NCBI RefSeq assembly: GCF_001056295.1 | Contig: NZ_JVMD01000015.1 | Location: forward strand, 124,001-188,000 | Origin: Corynebacterium halotolerans | GTDB taxonomy: Bacteria > Actinomycetota > Actinomycetes > Mycobacteriales > Mycobacteriaceae | Length of the DNA: 64,000 nt | Direction: 5' to 3' | Shown here: one piece after another, positions 16,416 to 24,526 of the stretch | Layout of the letters: every line of letters starts with the position of its first letter | Position numbering within the stretch: the first letter of the stretch is position 1 | Notes under the pieces: model-generated | Told to the model about the DNA's origin: nothing | What the model saw: only the letters and a program-made list of their open reading frames with translations | Databases searched by the model: none | Made by a program: the position numbers and the translations under genes

Positions 16416-17665
16416 TGCGGTCGGTCGAGGAGCAGCTCGCGGCGATCACCGCGAACGCGGCGATGCCCGCCCCCGTGCGGATCGCCATCTCGGAGTCGCT
16501 GGGACTGCTCTGCGCCGAAGACGTCGTGGCGGAGACGCCGCTGCCCGGGTTCGTGCAATCCGCCATCGACGGCTACGCCGTCCGGGCCGTCGACGTCCGC
16601 GGCGAGTCGGGCGAGACCCTCGCGGAATTCGACGAGGTGACCCTGCCCGTCGTCGGCGAGGTCTCCGCCGGGTCGCACCACCCGATGCGCCTGCAACCCA
16701 AGCAGGCCGTCCGCGTGCACACCGGCGCACCGTTGCCGACCCTGGCCGACGCCGTGCTGCCCCTCGACTGGTCCGACCGTGGCGAGCGCCGCGTCACCGC
16801 CCTGCGCGCCGTGAAGTCGGGCGACTTCATCCGCCGCGTCGGCGACGACATCCAGCCCGGCGACGTCGCGGTGTCCGCCGGTTCCGTGATCTCCCCGGCG
16901 CAGGTGGGACTTCTCGCCGCCGTCGGCCGGTCGAAGGTGCTGGTGCACCCCCGGCCGCGCATGTCCGTGGTGTCCATCGGCGCCGAACTCGTCGACGTCG
17001 ACCGCGACCCCGGCCTGGGGCAGGTCTTCGACGTCAACTCCTACGCCCTGGCCGCCGCCGGCCGCGACGCCGGCGCAGAGGTGCATCGCGTGGGCATCGC
17101 CGCCGGCGAGCCGCGCCGCATCCGCGAGATCATCGAGGGTCAGCTGATCAAGTCCGAGCTGCTGGTCATCACCGGCGCCGTCGGCGGTGCGGCGGGCGAC
17201 GAAGTGCGGCGCGTGCTCGCCGAGATGGGCGAGATCGACGTCGAGCGCGTGGCCATGCACCCCGGCTCGGTGCAGGGCTTCGGACTGCTCGGCGACGAGC
17301 GCATCCCCACGTTCCTGCTGCCGTCCAACCCGGTGTCGGCGCTGGTGGTGTTCGAGGTGATGGTGCGGCCGCTGATCCGCATCGCCCTGGGCAAGGGCAA
17401 CCCCCGCCGCCGCACCGTCGCGGCCCGCGCCATCGCACCGGTCGATTCGGTGGCCGGCCGCCGTGGCCTGATCCGCGGCCAGCTGATGCGCGACCGGGAA
17501 ACCTCCGAGTACCTGGTCCAGCCCTTCGGCGGCGCCACCGGCGCGCAGGCCCACCTGCTGGCGGGCCTGGCCGAGGCCAACTGCCTGGTGGTCGTGCCCG
17601 ATGACGTCACGCACGTGCGCCCGGGCGACATCGTCGACGTCCTCTTCCTGGCGCGGCAGGCGTAG
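16415..17665 (+). CDS. glp: Gephyrin-like molybdotransferase Glp (MoeA family)
   Basis: A 416-residue MoeA-fold protein: MRSVEEQLAAITANA start, SAIDGYAVRA (MoeA N-terminal), HTGAPLPTLADAVLPLDW and the C-terminal beta-barrel (about 345-415). At the catalytic loop the usual TGGVSVGDYD-type sequence is replaced by ITGAVGGAAGDEV, suggesting loss of molybdotransferase chemistry. In C. glutamicum the Glp paralogue binds FtsZ and the membrane receptor GlpR to coordinate division and polar growth. The order galU-glp-rimJ-glpR here supports that identity rather than a housekeeping MoeA. It probably acts at the septum. Confidence 0.85.
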   Translation: MRSVEEQLAAITANAAMPAPVRIAISESLGLLCAEDVVAETPLPGFVQSAIDGYAVRAVDVRGESGETLAEFDEVTLPVVGEVSAGSHHPMRLQPKQAVRVHTGAPLPTLADAVLPLDWSDRGERRVTALRAVKSGDFIRRVGDDIQPGDVAVSAGSVISPAQVGLLAAVGRSKVLVHPRPRMSVVSIGAELVDVDRDPGLGQVFDVNSYALAAAGRDAGAEVHRVGIAAGEPRRIREIIEGQLIKSELLVITGAVGGAAGDEVRRVLAEMGEIDVERVAMHPGSVQGFGLLGDERIPTFLLPSNPVSALVVFEVMVRPLIRIALGKGNPRRRTVAARAIAPVDSVAGRRGLIRGQLMRDRETSEYLVQPFGGATGAQAHLLAGLAEANCLVVVPDDVTHVRPGDIVDVLFLARQA

Positions 17666-17707
17666 CGGTCCACGCGGGCCGTCGTGAAGCGGGGTTCGGG
17701 GGAAAAC

Positions 17708-18454
17708 ATGGAGATGCGTTCGCAGCGCCTGATCACGCGCGCCGGGGTCGTGCGGCTGCGGCCGTTGCGGCGGTCGGACCTGGATGATTGGCGGGCGGCG
17801 CGGCTCGCCGACGAGGCGGTGCTGCGGGCCGTCGAGCCCACCGGCGACGACGACTGGGTGAAGGCAAGTTCGTCGAAGGCGTACCGGAAGATGGTGCGCG
17901 GCGCGCGGGCGGCGGCGTCGGACGGGCATGCCGCCACCGCCGCGATCGAGCTGGAGGGGCGGTTCGCCGGGCAGATGACGCTCGGCGCGATCCGGCCCTT
18001 CCCCGTGGCCACGTGCTGGGCGGGGTACTGGGTCGCGTCGGAGCATTGGGGCGGGGGAGTCGCCACCGCGGCGCTGGCCCTGGCCTGCGATCACGCCACG
18101 GCGCTGGGCATGCACCGCATCGAGGCGACGGTGCTGGCCGACAACGCGGCTTCGCGAAAGGTGCTGGAGCGCTGCGGTTTCCGGGAGGTCGGCGTCGTGC
18201 GCGAGGCCTTCCACATCGACGGCGCGTGGCGCGACCATCTGCTGCTGGAGCGGCTGGAGTCGCAGGGCTGCGCCGTCGACGCGCTCGTCGCGGAGGGGGC
18301 GGTGCGGAGGCTGCGCGGGGAAGAAGGCGGGGAAGAAGACGAGGCCGAAGCCGAATCCGAAGCCGGAGCCGATGCCGGGGTTGCCGGCGACGGTGCTGCG
18401 GGTCACGGTGAAAGCGGGGCCGACGGGGCAAGCGGGGCCGACGGGGTCGGCTGA
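17708..18454 (+). CDS. rimJ: RimJ/RimL-type GNAT N-acetyltransferase
   Basis: A 248-residue GNAT enzyme related to those that acetylate N-termini of ribosomal proteins, using acetyl-CoA. Visible motifs are LITRAGVVRLRPLRRSDLDDW (N-terminal, split), GYWVASEHWGGGVATAALALA (CoA loop, around 105-125) and ASRKVLERCGFREVGVVREA. Residues after about 195 form an acidic, Gly/Ala-rich tail not typical of the family. I choose ATG 17708, preceded by GGGGGAAAAC. GTG 17684 lies inside a GCTTNACGACG-type motif and lacks a ribosome site. It is within the galU-glp-glpR cluster. Confidence 0.88.
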   Translation: MEMRSQRLITRAGVVRLRPLRRSDLDDWRAARLADEAVLRAVEPTGDDDWVKASSSKAYRKMVRGARAAASDGHAATAAIELEGRFAGQMTLGAIRPFPVATCWAGYWVASEHWGGGVATAALALACDHATALGMHRIEATVLADNAASRKVLERCGFREVGVVREAFHIDGAWRDHLLLERLESQGCAVDALVAEGAVRRLRGEEGGEEDEAEAESEAGADAGVAGDGAAGHGESGADGASGADGVG

Positions 18455-18664
18455 GCCCGGCGTGAGATCCCCGGAAGGGGACCCTGAAACGCACCCGAAT
18501 GCCCGCAACCTGCCAGGTGGCCCCCGCAATTCGGGGCGCCGCCGGTTCGGCGTGGCGGGGCCGAAACGGTGCTCACGGGCGTTAACGTTGGGCGAAACCC
18601 ATGCCGGGTCGGGGAAGGGCCTGCGGCACCGGGGACGTTTCCGACGACAGGAGGGACCCCTATC

Positions 18665-20089
18665 ATGTCCAGCTCTCTGCTCCTCGTGCTCATCGTCGTG
18701 GTGTGGCTGTTCGTGCTCGCGCCGTTGGTGGTGAACACCAGGCAGCCCATCCGCCGCACGTCCGAGGCCCTCGGCCGTACCCGCCTTCTCCACCAGGGCG
18801 GCGAGACGGTGGCCACCAAGCGAAGGCGGCCGACGCTGACCGAGCGCGACGTGCGCAAGCCCGGCGAGGAGGTCGACGAGTCGCTGGAGACCGTCGACGC
18901 CGAGCTCGATGATCTCCCGACGGCCGGCGCCACCGCGGTGCGGGGCCGTGCGGGGCGTGGGCGGGATGATCTGGACGACGACATCCTCATCGATGACCCC
19001 GAAGATGCCGCCGCCGATGCTGCGGCTGCCGATGGCGATGCCGCGGCTGAGCGGGCCGACCGTGGCGCCGATGGGTCCGGCGATGGTGCGCGGATCGAGG
19101 ACGACGCCGAGGCCGTGCCCGCGGTCGTCGAGGGCGACGTCGTCTATGAGCTGGAGGCCGGTGCCTCCGAGCGGGATTCCGAGCGGGATGGGGCCGGGGA
19201 GCCGGAGACCACGAAGGGCGCGGAGGCCGGCGTTTCCGTCGCGGGCGCGGAGCAGGGCGCGGACACGAAGCTTGACGACGCCGACGCGGTCGCGGAGGAG
19301 CCCGCCGGCCGCGGTGCCGTCGCCTACGCGGCCGCCGGGGAGACCCGCGCGTACCTGACGCCGGAGGATTTCCTGGTGGTCGACGACGAGACCGCCGCGG
19401 AGGAAGCCGCGGCCGCCCCGTACGCCGATGCGGAGGGCTCCGGCGACGGCGCCGACGGCGCCCTGATCGACGACGCCGAGGGTGCGGACGCCGGCTCCGA
19501 TGCCGCTGCCCGCTACGCCGATGCGGACCCGGCCCACGACTACGACGACGATGCCTTCGGGGACCCGCGCGGCCACCGCGGCGCGGACGACGGGTACGAC
19601 GAGCTCGACGACTTCGACGACACCCTCACCGACGACGACCTCGCCTTCGCCGAGCGTCGCCGCGGCCGGGGCGGATTCGATCCCGTGTCCGATGCCCGCT
19701 ACGCCGAAACCCGGTTCGCGCGCCGGCGCCGCAGCGTGGGCGTCCTGGCCGCGTTCATCGTCGTCGGCGCCGCCCTGGGCTTCTTCATCGGCGGGTGGAC
19801 GTGGTGGCTGCCGCTGGCCGGCGCGGGCCTGCTGGTGCTGTACCTGGTGTACCTGCGCCGCACGGTCATCGCGGAGAACGAGCTGCGGGCGCGCCGCATC
19901 CGCCGCATGAAGATGGCGCGGCTGGGCGTCCGCAATTCCGAGGACGAGGAGCTCGGCATCCCCGAGCGTCTGCGCCGCCCCGGCGCGGTCGTGGTCGAAC
20001 TCGACGACGAGGACCCGGATTTCGCCGATCTCCCGTACTCGACGTACGAGTCCCCGGAGGAGGACATCCGACGGGCCGCAGGCCAGTGA
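18665..20089 (+). CDS. glpR: Glp receptor GlpR (SepX-like divisome membrane protein)
   Basis: A 474-residue membrane protein starting MSSSLLLVLIVVVWLFVLAP (TM1, 3-21) followed by the conserved VVNTRQPIRRTSEALGRTR. Residues about 80-340 are a long, very acidic Ala/Asp/Gly-rich region. Two membrane helices (about 358-400) precede a basic and then acidic cytoplasmic tail with YSTYESPEEDIRRA. This matches GlpR of C. glutamicum, the membrane receptor of Glp, and SepX of Streptomyces. An AGGAGGG site is about 10 bases before ATG 18665. Confidence 0.85.
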   Translation: MSSSLLLVLIVVVWLFVLAPLVVNTRQPIRRTSEALGRTRLLHQGGETVATKRRRPTLTERDVRKPGEEVDESLETVDAELDDLPTAGATAVRGRAGRGRDDLDDDILIDDPEDAAADAAAADGDAAAERADRGADGSGDGARIEDDAEAVPAVVEGDVVYELEAGASERDSERDGAGEPETTKGAEAGVSVAGAEQGADTKLDDADAVAEEPAGRGAVAYAAAGETRAYLTPEDFLVVDDETAAEEAAAAPYADAEGSGDGADGALIDDAEGADAGSDAAARYADADPAHDYDDDAFGDPRGHRGADDGYDELDDFDDTLTDDDLAFAERRRGRGGFDPVSDARYAETRFARRRRSVGVLAAFIVVGAALGFFIGGWTWWLPLAGAGLLVLYLVYLRRTVIAENELRARRIRRMKMARLGVRNSEDEELGIPERLRRPGAVVVELDDEDPDFADLPYSTYESPEEDIRRAAGQ

Positions 20090-20188
20090 CCTGCTGATTT
20101 TGGCCCCCGGGGCGGGGCTGTTAAAGTTGCTTTCGTCGCAGACGGGGTGCCGGTACCTTCGCCGGAATCCGGTGCTCCGTAGGCGCGA

Positions 20189-20261
20189 GGGGCTATAGCG
20201 CAGTTGGTAGCGCGTCTCGTTCGCATCGAGAAGGTCAGGGGTTCGATTCCCCTTAGCTCCA
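20189..20261 (+). tRNA. tRNA-Ala, anticodon CGC
   Basis: The 73-nt cloverleaf has acceptor GGGGCTA/TAGCTCC, D arm GCGC...GCGC, anticodon stem TCTCG/CGAGA with loop TTCGCAT (anticodon CGC, reading GCG), T arm AGGGG-TTCGATT-CCCCT and discriminator A. The acceptor contains the G3-U70 wobble pair that identifies alanine tRNAs. The CCA end is not encoded. Confidence 0.95.
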
Positions 20262-20356
20262 CGCTCGACACCCGGGTGTCAGCGACAAGGGTTCTTCCGA
20301 AGGGGTTCGGGAGGGCCCTTTTTCGCGTTCCGGGCGTCCCGGCTATCCTTCTTGCC

Positions 20357-20761
20357 ATGGACCGACCCGCCGTATTCGATGGAGCGTTGCTCGTGCTCCG
20401 CCTCATCTTGGGCGTCATTTTCATTGCGCACGGGTGGGACAAGATCTTCATCACCGGCGTCGATGCGACGACCGGGTATTTCGTCACCGCGGGCATCCCG
20501 CAGGCGGAGATGACCGTGTGGCTGGTGGCCATCACCGAACTGGTCGGCGGGGCGCTGCTGATCCTGGGTCTGTTGGCCCCGGTCGTGGCGGTGGTGCTCG
20601 TGGTGACCATGCTGGGCGCCCTGTGGGCGGTGCACCTGGGCAACGGCCTGTTCGTGCGCGATGATGGCGCGGAGCTGGTGCTCTCGCTCATTGGCGGCCT
20701 GATCATCGTGTGGGCGTTCGGCGCGGGGCGGGCCAGCCTCGACCGGATGTTCACCAGGTAG
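20357..20761 (+). CDS. DoxX family membrane protein
   Basis: A 134-residue protein with four hydrophobic helices (about 8-30, 50-73, 76-95, 105-125) and the DoxX-type motif LRLILGVIFIAHGWDKIF near the N-terminus. Family members include quinone-linked or thiosulfate-related membrane proteins and mycobacterial DoxX, which works with SodA and SseA. The exact role here is not deducible. ATG 20357 is the natural start; the upstream in-frame extension crosses the tRNA gene. It lies 13 bases before the zinc-finger protein gene, so they are probably one operon. Confidence 0.85.
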   Translation: MDRPAVFDGALLVLRLILGVIFIAHGWDKIFITGVDATTGYFVTAGIPQAEMTVWLVAITELVGGALLILGLLAPVVAVVLVVTMLGALWAVHLGNGLFVRDDGAELVLSLIGGLIIVWAFGAGRASLDRMFTR

Positions 20762-20774
20762 GCGGGGAGCGGGC

Positions 20775-21587
20775 ATGGATTGCGAGGACGTTCGCGCCGC
20801 ATTGTCGGCGCGGTTGGACGGGGAGCCCTCGGGCGTCGACGACGACGTCGTCGACGCGCACCTCGACGCCTGCGACGAGTGCCGTGCGTGGTTCGAGAAG
20901 GCCGTCGCCCTCAACCGTTCGCTGCACATGGGGCCGGCGGGGGAGCGCGCCGCCGCCGGTGCGGGCCCCGCGGGCCCGGGTGCGGGGCCGTCGCTTCCCG
21001 ACGCCGCCGACATGGCCGCCTTGTCGGAGCGCATCTTGTCCACGGTGGAGCCGGAGCGGCGCCGCCGGGAGCGGACGTGGTTGTTCGTCGCGGGTTCCGC
21101 GCGTGTGCTGCTCGTTCTGCTCGGCGTCCTGCATCTCGCGTGGGGCGTGCAGCTGCTCCTGGGGGCGGGCGGGGCCATGAACCAGGTGGCGCTGGATTCC
21201 GGCGGGCAACTCGGCGGCACGCTCGGGGATGAAGCCGCTGCCGCGGCGGCCGCCCTGGACGACATCATCGCCCCGACCATCGATGCCGCGGCGATCCGCC
21301 TGGCCTTCGCCGTGGGCATGTTCTGGGCGGCGTGGCGGCCGCGCGCGGCGATGGGCATGACGCCCGTCTACGGGGCGGCGGCGATGTTCTCCATCGGCTT
21401 CGCCACCCGCGATCTGGTGCTGGGCACCCTCGGCGTCGCCGACGTCGCGGGGCTGGCGCTCATGGCGCTGTCCGCCGTCGCCCTCGGCCTGGTGTGGCTG
21501 GGCGGGTACACCCCGTCGGCGATGGCGCAGGCGTGGCGCGCGGCGGCCGGTCGCCCGGTGCGGGGCCTGCCCGGCGAGTTCGACTGA
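20775..21587 (+). CDS. Zinc-finger (zf-HC2) membrane protein, anti-sigma-factor-like
   Basis: A 270-residue protein. The N-terminal zf-HC2 module is MDCEDVRAALSARLDGE followed by HLDACDECRAWF (HxxxCxxC at about 33-40), which in anti-sigma factors binds zinc and the cognate sigma. About five hydrophobic segments follow (from residue 100), unlike the single helix of a classical anti-sigma factor. No sigma gene is adjacent, so a regulatory role is an inference. It is co-oriented with doxX and convergent with pmt. Confidence 0.75.
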   Translation: MDCEDVRAALSARLDGEPSGVDDDVVDAHLDACDECRAWFEKAVALNRSLHMGPAGERAAAGAGPAGPGAGPSLPDAADMAALSERILSTVEPERRRRERTWLFVAGSARVLLVLLGVLHLAWGVQLLLGAGGAMNQVALDSGGQLGGTLGDEAAAAAAALDDIIAPTIDAAAIRLAFAVGMFWAAWRPRAAMGMTPVYGAAAMFSIGFATRDLVLGTLGVADVAGLALMALSAVALGLVWLGGYTPSAMAQAWRAAAGRPVRGLPGEFD

Positions 21588-21602
21588 GAGACCGGGCACG
21601 GC

Positions 21603-21630
21603 GCAGGGCGGGGCCGTCGTAAAGCCCTGC
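21603..21630. terminator. Stem-loop between convergent zinc-finger gene and pmt
   Basis: GCAGGGC (21603-21609) pairs with GCCCTGC (21624-21630) across a 14-base loop that contains a motif copy, CGTCGTAAAGC. There is no T tract, so terminator function is tentative. Confidence 0.4.
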
Positions 21631-21664
21631 GGTTCCGCGGTTCGGCTTCAGACGGGGCGTTCCG

Positions 21665-23326
21665 CTACCGCCAGCTCGGCAGCCAGAGGCGCATCTCGAA
21701 GGTCTCCGTCGGCAGGGGGATGCCCGTCATGATGGGCAGCCAGAAGACGAACGCGGCCACGACGACGGCCAGGTACGCGGCGACGACCGCGATGCCCGCG
21801 TGCCCTCCCCGGGGCCGCCAGCGGGCCACGTCGCCGGCGATGATCGCGATCGCCATGAGCACGAACGGGATCAGCGGAGTGGCGTAGAAGAAGTACATCT
21901 GCCGGTCGTAGGCGATCAGCCACGGCACCCACGACGCCAGGAAGCCGACGGCGGGCAGGGCGAACCGGCCGTCGCGGCGGAGGATCCACCGGTACAGCGC
22001 CCACAGCATGACGGGCACCAGCAGCCACCAGATCGGCGGGGTGCCGAAGAGCATCAGCCAGCCCTTGCATTCCCGGCCGCCCAGGCACGTGGTGTCGTTG
22101 GAGTAGTACAGCATCGGCCGACCGGACCATATCCACTGCCACGGCTTGGATTCCCACGGGTGCTCGTGGCCGCCGGAGGTGGTCAGCGACCCGTGGAATT
22201 CGAGGACGCCGCGCTGGTAGTGCAGCCAGTTCTGCACGGCTTCGGGCAGCCGGTCGGTGCCGGGGATGCCGGTGTCGCGCTGGGCGGCGGGCAGATGCCG
22301 GTACACCGACGTCTCCTCCGCGAACCACGATCGCCACGACAGCAGGTACACCGCCAGCGGGACGGCCACCAGATGTCCGAGCGCGGGCAGGGTGTCGCGG
22401 ACCAGTGCCCCGAGCGTCGGCTTTCCGACGCCCGCCCGGCGCCTGTCCACCAGATCGCAGAACACGCTCAACAGCCCGAACGCCGCGATGTAATACAGGC
22501 CCGACCATTTCACGCCGAGCGCCAGGCCGAGCATGACGCCGGCCGTGAACCGCCACCAGCGCCAGGGCAGGGGCGGACCGAGGGCGTCGTCAAGCGGCCG
22601 CGGAACTTCCGCGAGCCGGCGCGCCACCCGGTCCCGGTCCACCGTCAGCGCCCAGGCGGCGCCGAGGACGAAGGCGGTCTGGATGATGTCGAGCATCCCC
22701 ACCCGGGAGGACACGAACAGCACGCCGTCGGCGATGGCCAGCACGCCGGCGACCGCCGCGGCCAACGTCGAACCGGACAGGCGGCGGGTGATGTCCATGA
22801 TCGCCAGCACCACCAGCACGCCGCAGACCGCCGACATGAACCGCCAGCCCAGGGGCGTGTAGCCGAAGAGCCACTCGCCGAAGGCGATGACCTGCTTCGC
22901 CACCGGCGGGTGCACCACCAGCCCGAAGCCCGGGTTGTCCTCGATGCCGCCGAGCAGCGGATCGCCCGTGGAGCGGAGGATCTGCCACGCCTGCGGGACG
23001 TAGTGCTTCTCGTCGAAGACCGGGGTGCCCTTGTCGGTGGGGAAGCCCAGCCCGACGAACCGCGTGATCGCCGCGAACAGCGCGAGGACCCCGAAGACCT
23101 GGGTGTCCCACGGCGTCCACCGCACGGGCACGCGCGGCTGCGGCGCGGGCCGCGGGGACTTGACGGCGCGGGCCCGGACCAGGCGGCGAAGCTTGCCGCC
23201 GGACGCGGGGACCGGCACCGAATCCACCGACGCGGGCGGCGTGTGCGTCGTCGCCGCCGGAACTTCCCACGAAGCCGAATCGGGTTCGGCGCCGTCGGTT
23301 CTCGGCTCGTGGGGAGGCTGGGTCAC
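21665..23326 (-). CDS. pmt: Protein O-mannosyltransferase Pmt
   Basis: Transfers mannose from polyprenyl-phosphate-mannose to secreted proteins (GT39). The protein has 553 residues and about ten to eleven membrane helices. The catalytic acidic pair is in FDEKHYVPQAW (about residue 105), followed by HPPVAKQVIAFGEWLFGYTPLGWR, split over residues 140-165. The C-terminal half includes FFYATPLIPF. I place the start at GTG 23326 (MTQPPHEP), since upstream in-frame codons begin with TTG and are not family-like. Pmt beside divergent rsmI is the mycobacterial arrangement too (Rv1002c/Rv1003). Confidence 0.92.
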   Translation of the reverse strand: MTQPPHEPRTDGAEPDSASWEVPAATTHTPPASVDSVPVPASGGKLRRLVRARAVKSPRPAPQPRVPVRWTPWDTQVFGVLALFAAITRFVGLGFPTDKGTPVFDEKHYVPQAWQILRSTGDPLLGGIEDNPGFGLVVHPPVAKQVIAFGEWLFGYTPLGWRFMSAVCGVLVVLAIMDITRRLSGSTLAAAVAGVLAIADGVLFVSSRVGMLDIIQTAFVLGAAWALTVDRDRVARRLAEVPRPLDDALGPPLPWRWWRFTAGVMLGLALGVKWSGLYYIAAFGLLSVFCDLVDRRRAGVGKPTLGALVRDTLPALGHLVAVPLAVYLLSWRSWFAEETSVYRHLPAAQRDTGIPGTDRLPEAVQNWLHYQRGVLEFHGSLTTSGGHEHPWESKPWQWIWSGRPMLYYSNDTTCLGGRECKGWLMLFGTPPIWWLLVPVMLWALYRWILRRDGRFALPAVGFLASWVPWLIAYDRQMYFFYATPLIPFVLMAIAIIAGDVARWRPRGGHAGIAVVAAYLAVVVAAFVFWLPIMTGIPLPTETFEMRLWLPSWR

Positions 23327-23364
23327 GACCACGATGATAGGCAAGGGCCGTTAGGATCGCGTCC

Positions 23365-24324
23365 ATGGCTTCCAACGGCGACAGTGACCGCACTCCGATG
23401 GACGACTCCCGGGAGGGCGCCGGCTGGGACGCCGCCCGCACCGGGGGGAGGGTCCTCCGGCCGGGCATCACCCTGGCCGCCACGCCGCTGGGCAACATCG
23501 GCGACGCCACCGATCGCCTGCGCGCCGCACTCAGCGAAGCCGACGTCATCGCCGCCGAGGACACCCGCCGCGCCCGCCAGCTGGCGTCGGCGCTGGGCGT
23601 GGAGATCCGCGGGCGGGTCGTCTCCAATTTCGACCACAACGAGGAGCAGCGGATCGCGCAGCTTCTCGACGCCGCCCGCTCCGGGCACCGCGTGCTCGTG
23701 GTCACCGACGCCGGCATGCCGGTGGTGTCGGACCCCGGCCTGGCCGTCGTCGCCGCCGCCCACGACGCGGACCTGCCCGTGACGTGCCTGCCCGGGCCGT
23801 CGGCGGTGACCACCGCGCTGGCGCTGTCGGGGCTGAAGGTCGGGCGCTTCATCTTCGACGGGTTCGCCCCGCGCAAGCAGGGCGCCCGCCGCGAATGGCT
23901 GCAGTCGCTGGCCGCCGAGCAGCGAGCCTGCTGCTTCTTCGAATCGCCCCACCGCCTGGCGGCGACGCTGGCCGAGGCCGCGGACATCCTCGGCGGGGAC
24001 AGGCGCGTGGCCGTGTGCCGCGAGCTGACCAAGATGTACGAGGAAACCCGCCGCGGCACCCTCGAGGAGCTCGCCGGATGGGCGGGCGAGGGCGTGCGCG
24101 GCGAGATCACGGTCGTGCTCGAGGGCGCCGGCGTGACCAGCGCTCCGGTCAACCCGGAGGACCTGGTCGAGGAGGTGGAGTTCCGCGTCGCCGGCGGAGA
24201 CCGCCTGAAGGACGCCTGCCGTTCGGTCGCGGGCACCGCCGGGTTGGTGAAGCACCGCGAGTTGTACCAGGCTGTGCTCGACGCCCGGGCCGAGCGGGAT
24301 CCGGACGAGGACGTCGGAAAGTGA
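23365..24324 (+). CDS. rsmI: 16S rRNA (cytidine-1402-2-prime-O) methyltransferase RsmI
   Basis: SAM-dependent methyltransferase that 2-prime-O-methylates C1402 in the 30S decoding centre. The protein has 319 residues. After a polar N-terminus of about 30 residues come ITLAATPLGNIGDATDRL, EDTRRARQLASALG, VVTDAGMPVVSDPG and LPGPSAVTTALALSGL, all family landmarks. The KDACRSVAGTAGLVKHRELY C-terminal part is typical too. It is monocistronic and divergent from pmt. A GCCCGC/GCGGGC stem-loop just after the stop (about 24330-24350) may terminate it. Confidence 0.95.
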   Translation: MASNGDSDRTPMDDSREGAGWDAARTGGRVLRPGITLAATPLGNIGDATDRLRAALSEADVIAAEDTRRARQLASALGVEIRGRVVSNFDHNEEQRIAQLLDAARSGHRVLVVTDAGMPVVSDPGLAVVAAAHDADLPVTCLPGPSAVTTALALSGLKVGRFIFDGFAPRKQGARREWLQSLAAEQRACCFFESPHRLAATLAEAADILGGDRRVAVCRELTKMYEETRRGTLEELAGWAGEGVRGEITVVLEGAGVTSAPVNPEDLVEEVEFRVAGGDRLKDACRSVAGTAGLVKHRELYQAVLDARAERDPDEDVGK

Positions 24325-24526
24325 CCGGGCCGCCCGCGAAACCGGCGGGCGCGGGGATTTCGGCCAATATTGTTAACCAATCGTGATTTGCATTTACCGG
24401 GCCCCCGCGTGACCAGTGGCAATGGTGAAGTTGCGGCGGCGTTCGCGGGCGCCAAATCTGGGAAATTCCTGAGATGAATGTCAGTTACGTTTGAAATCGC
24501 AGGTCACGGCCCGCCATGGTGGTTAC

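Noticed and set aside
16346-19576. A 1076-codon open frame on the minus strand
   Set aside because: It lies opposite galU, glp, rimJ and glpR, which have clear family motifs. The frame is low-complexity His/Arg/Gly-rich, typical of high-GC antisense shadows.
20775-21587. Classical anti-sigma factor
   Set aside because: It has the zinc-finger module, but multiple membrane helices and no adjacent sigma factor gene, so it is named only as anti-sigma-like.
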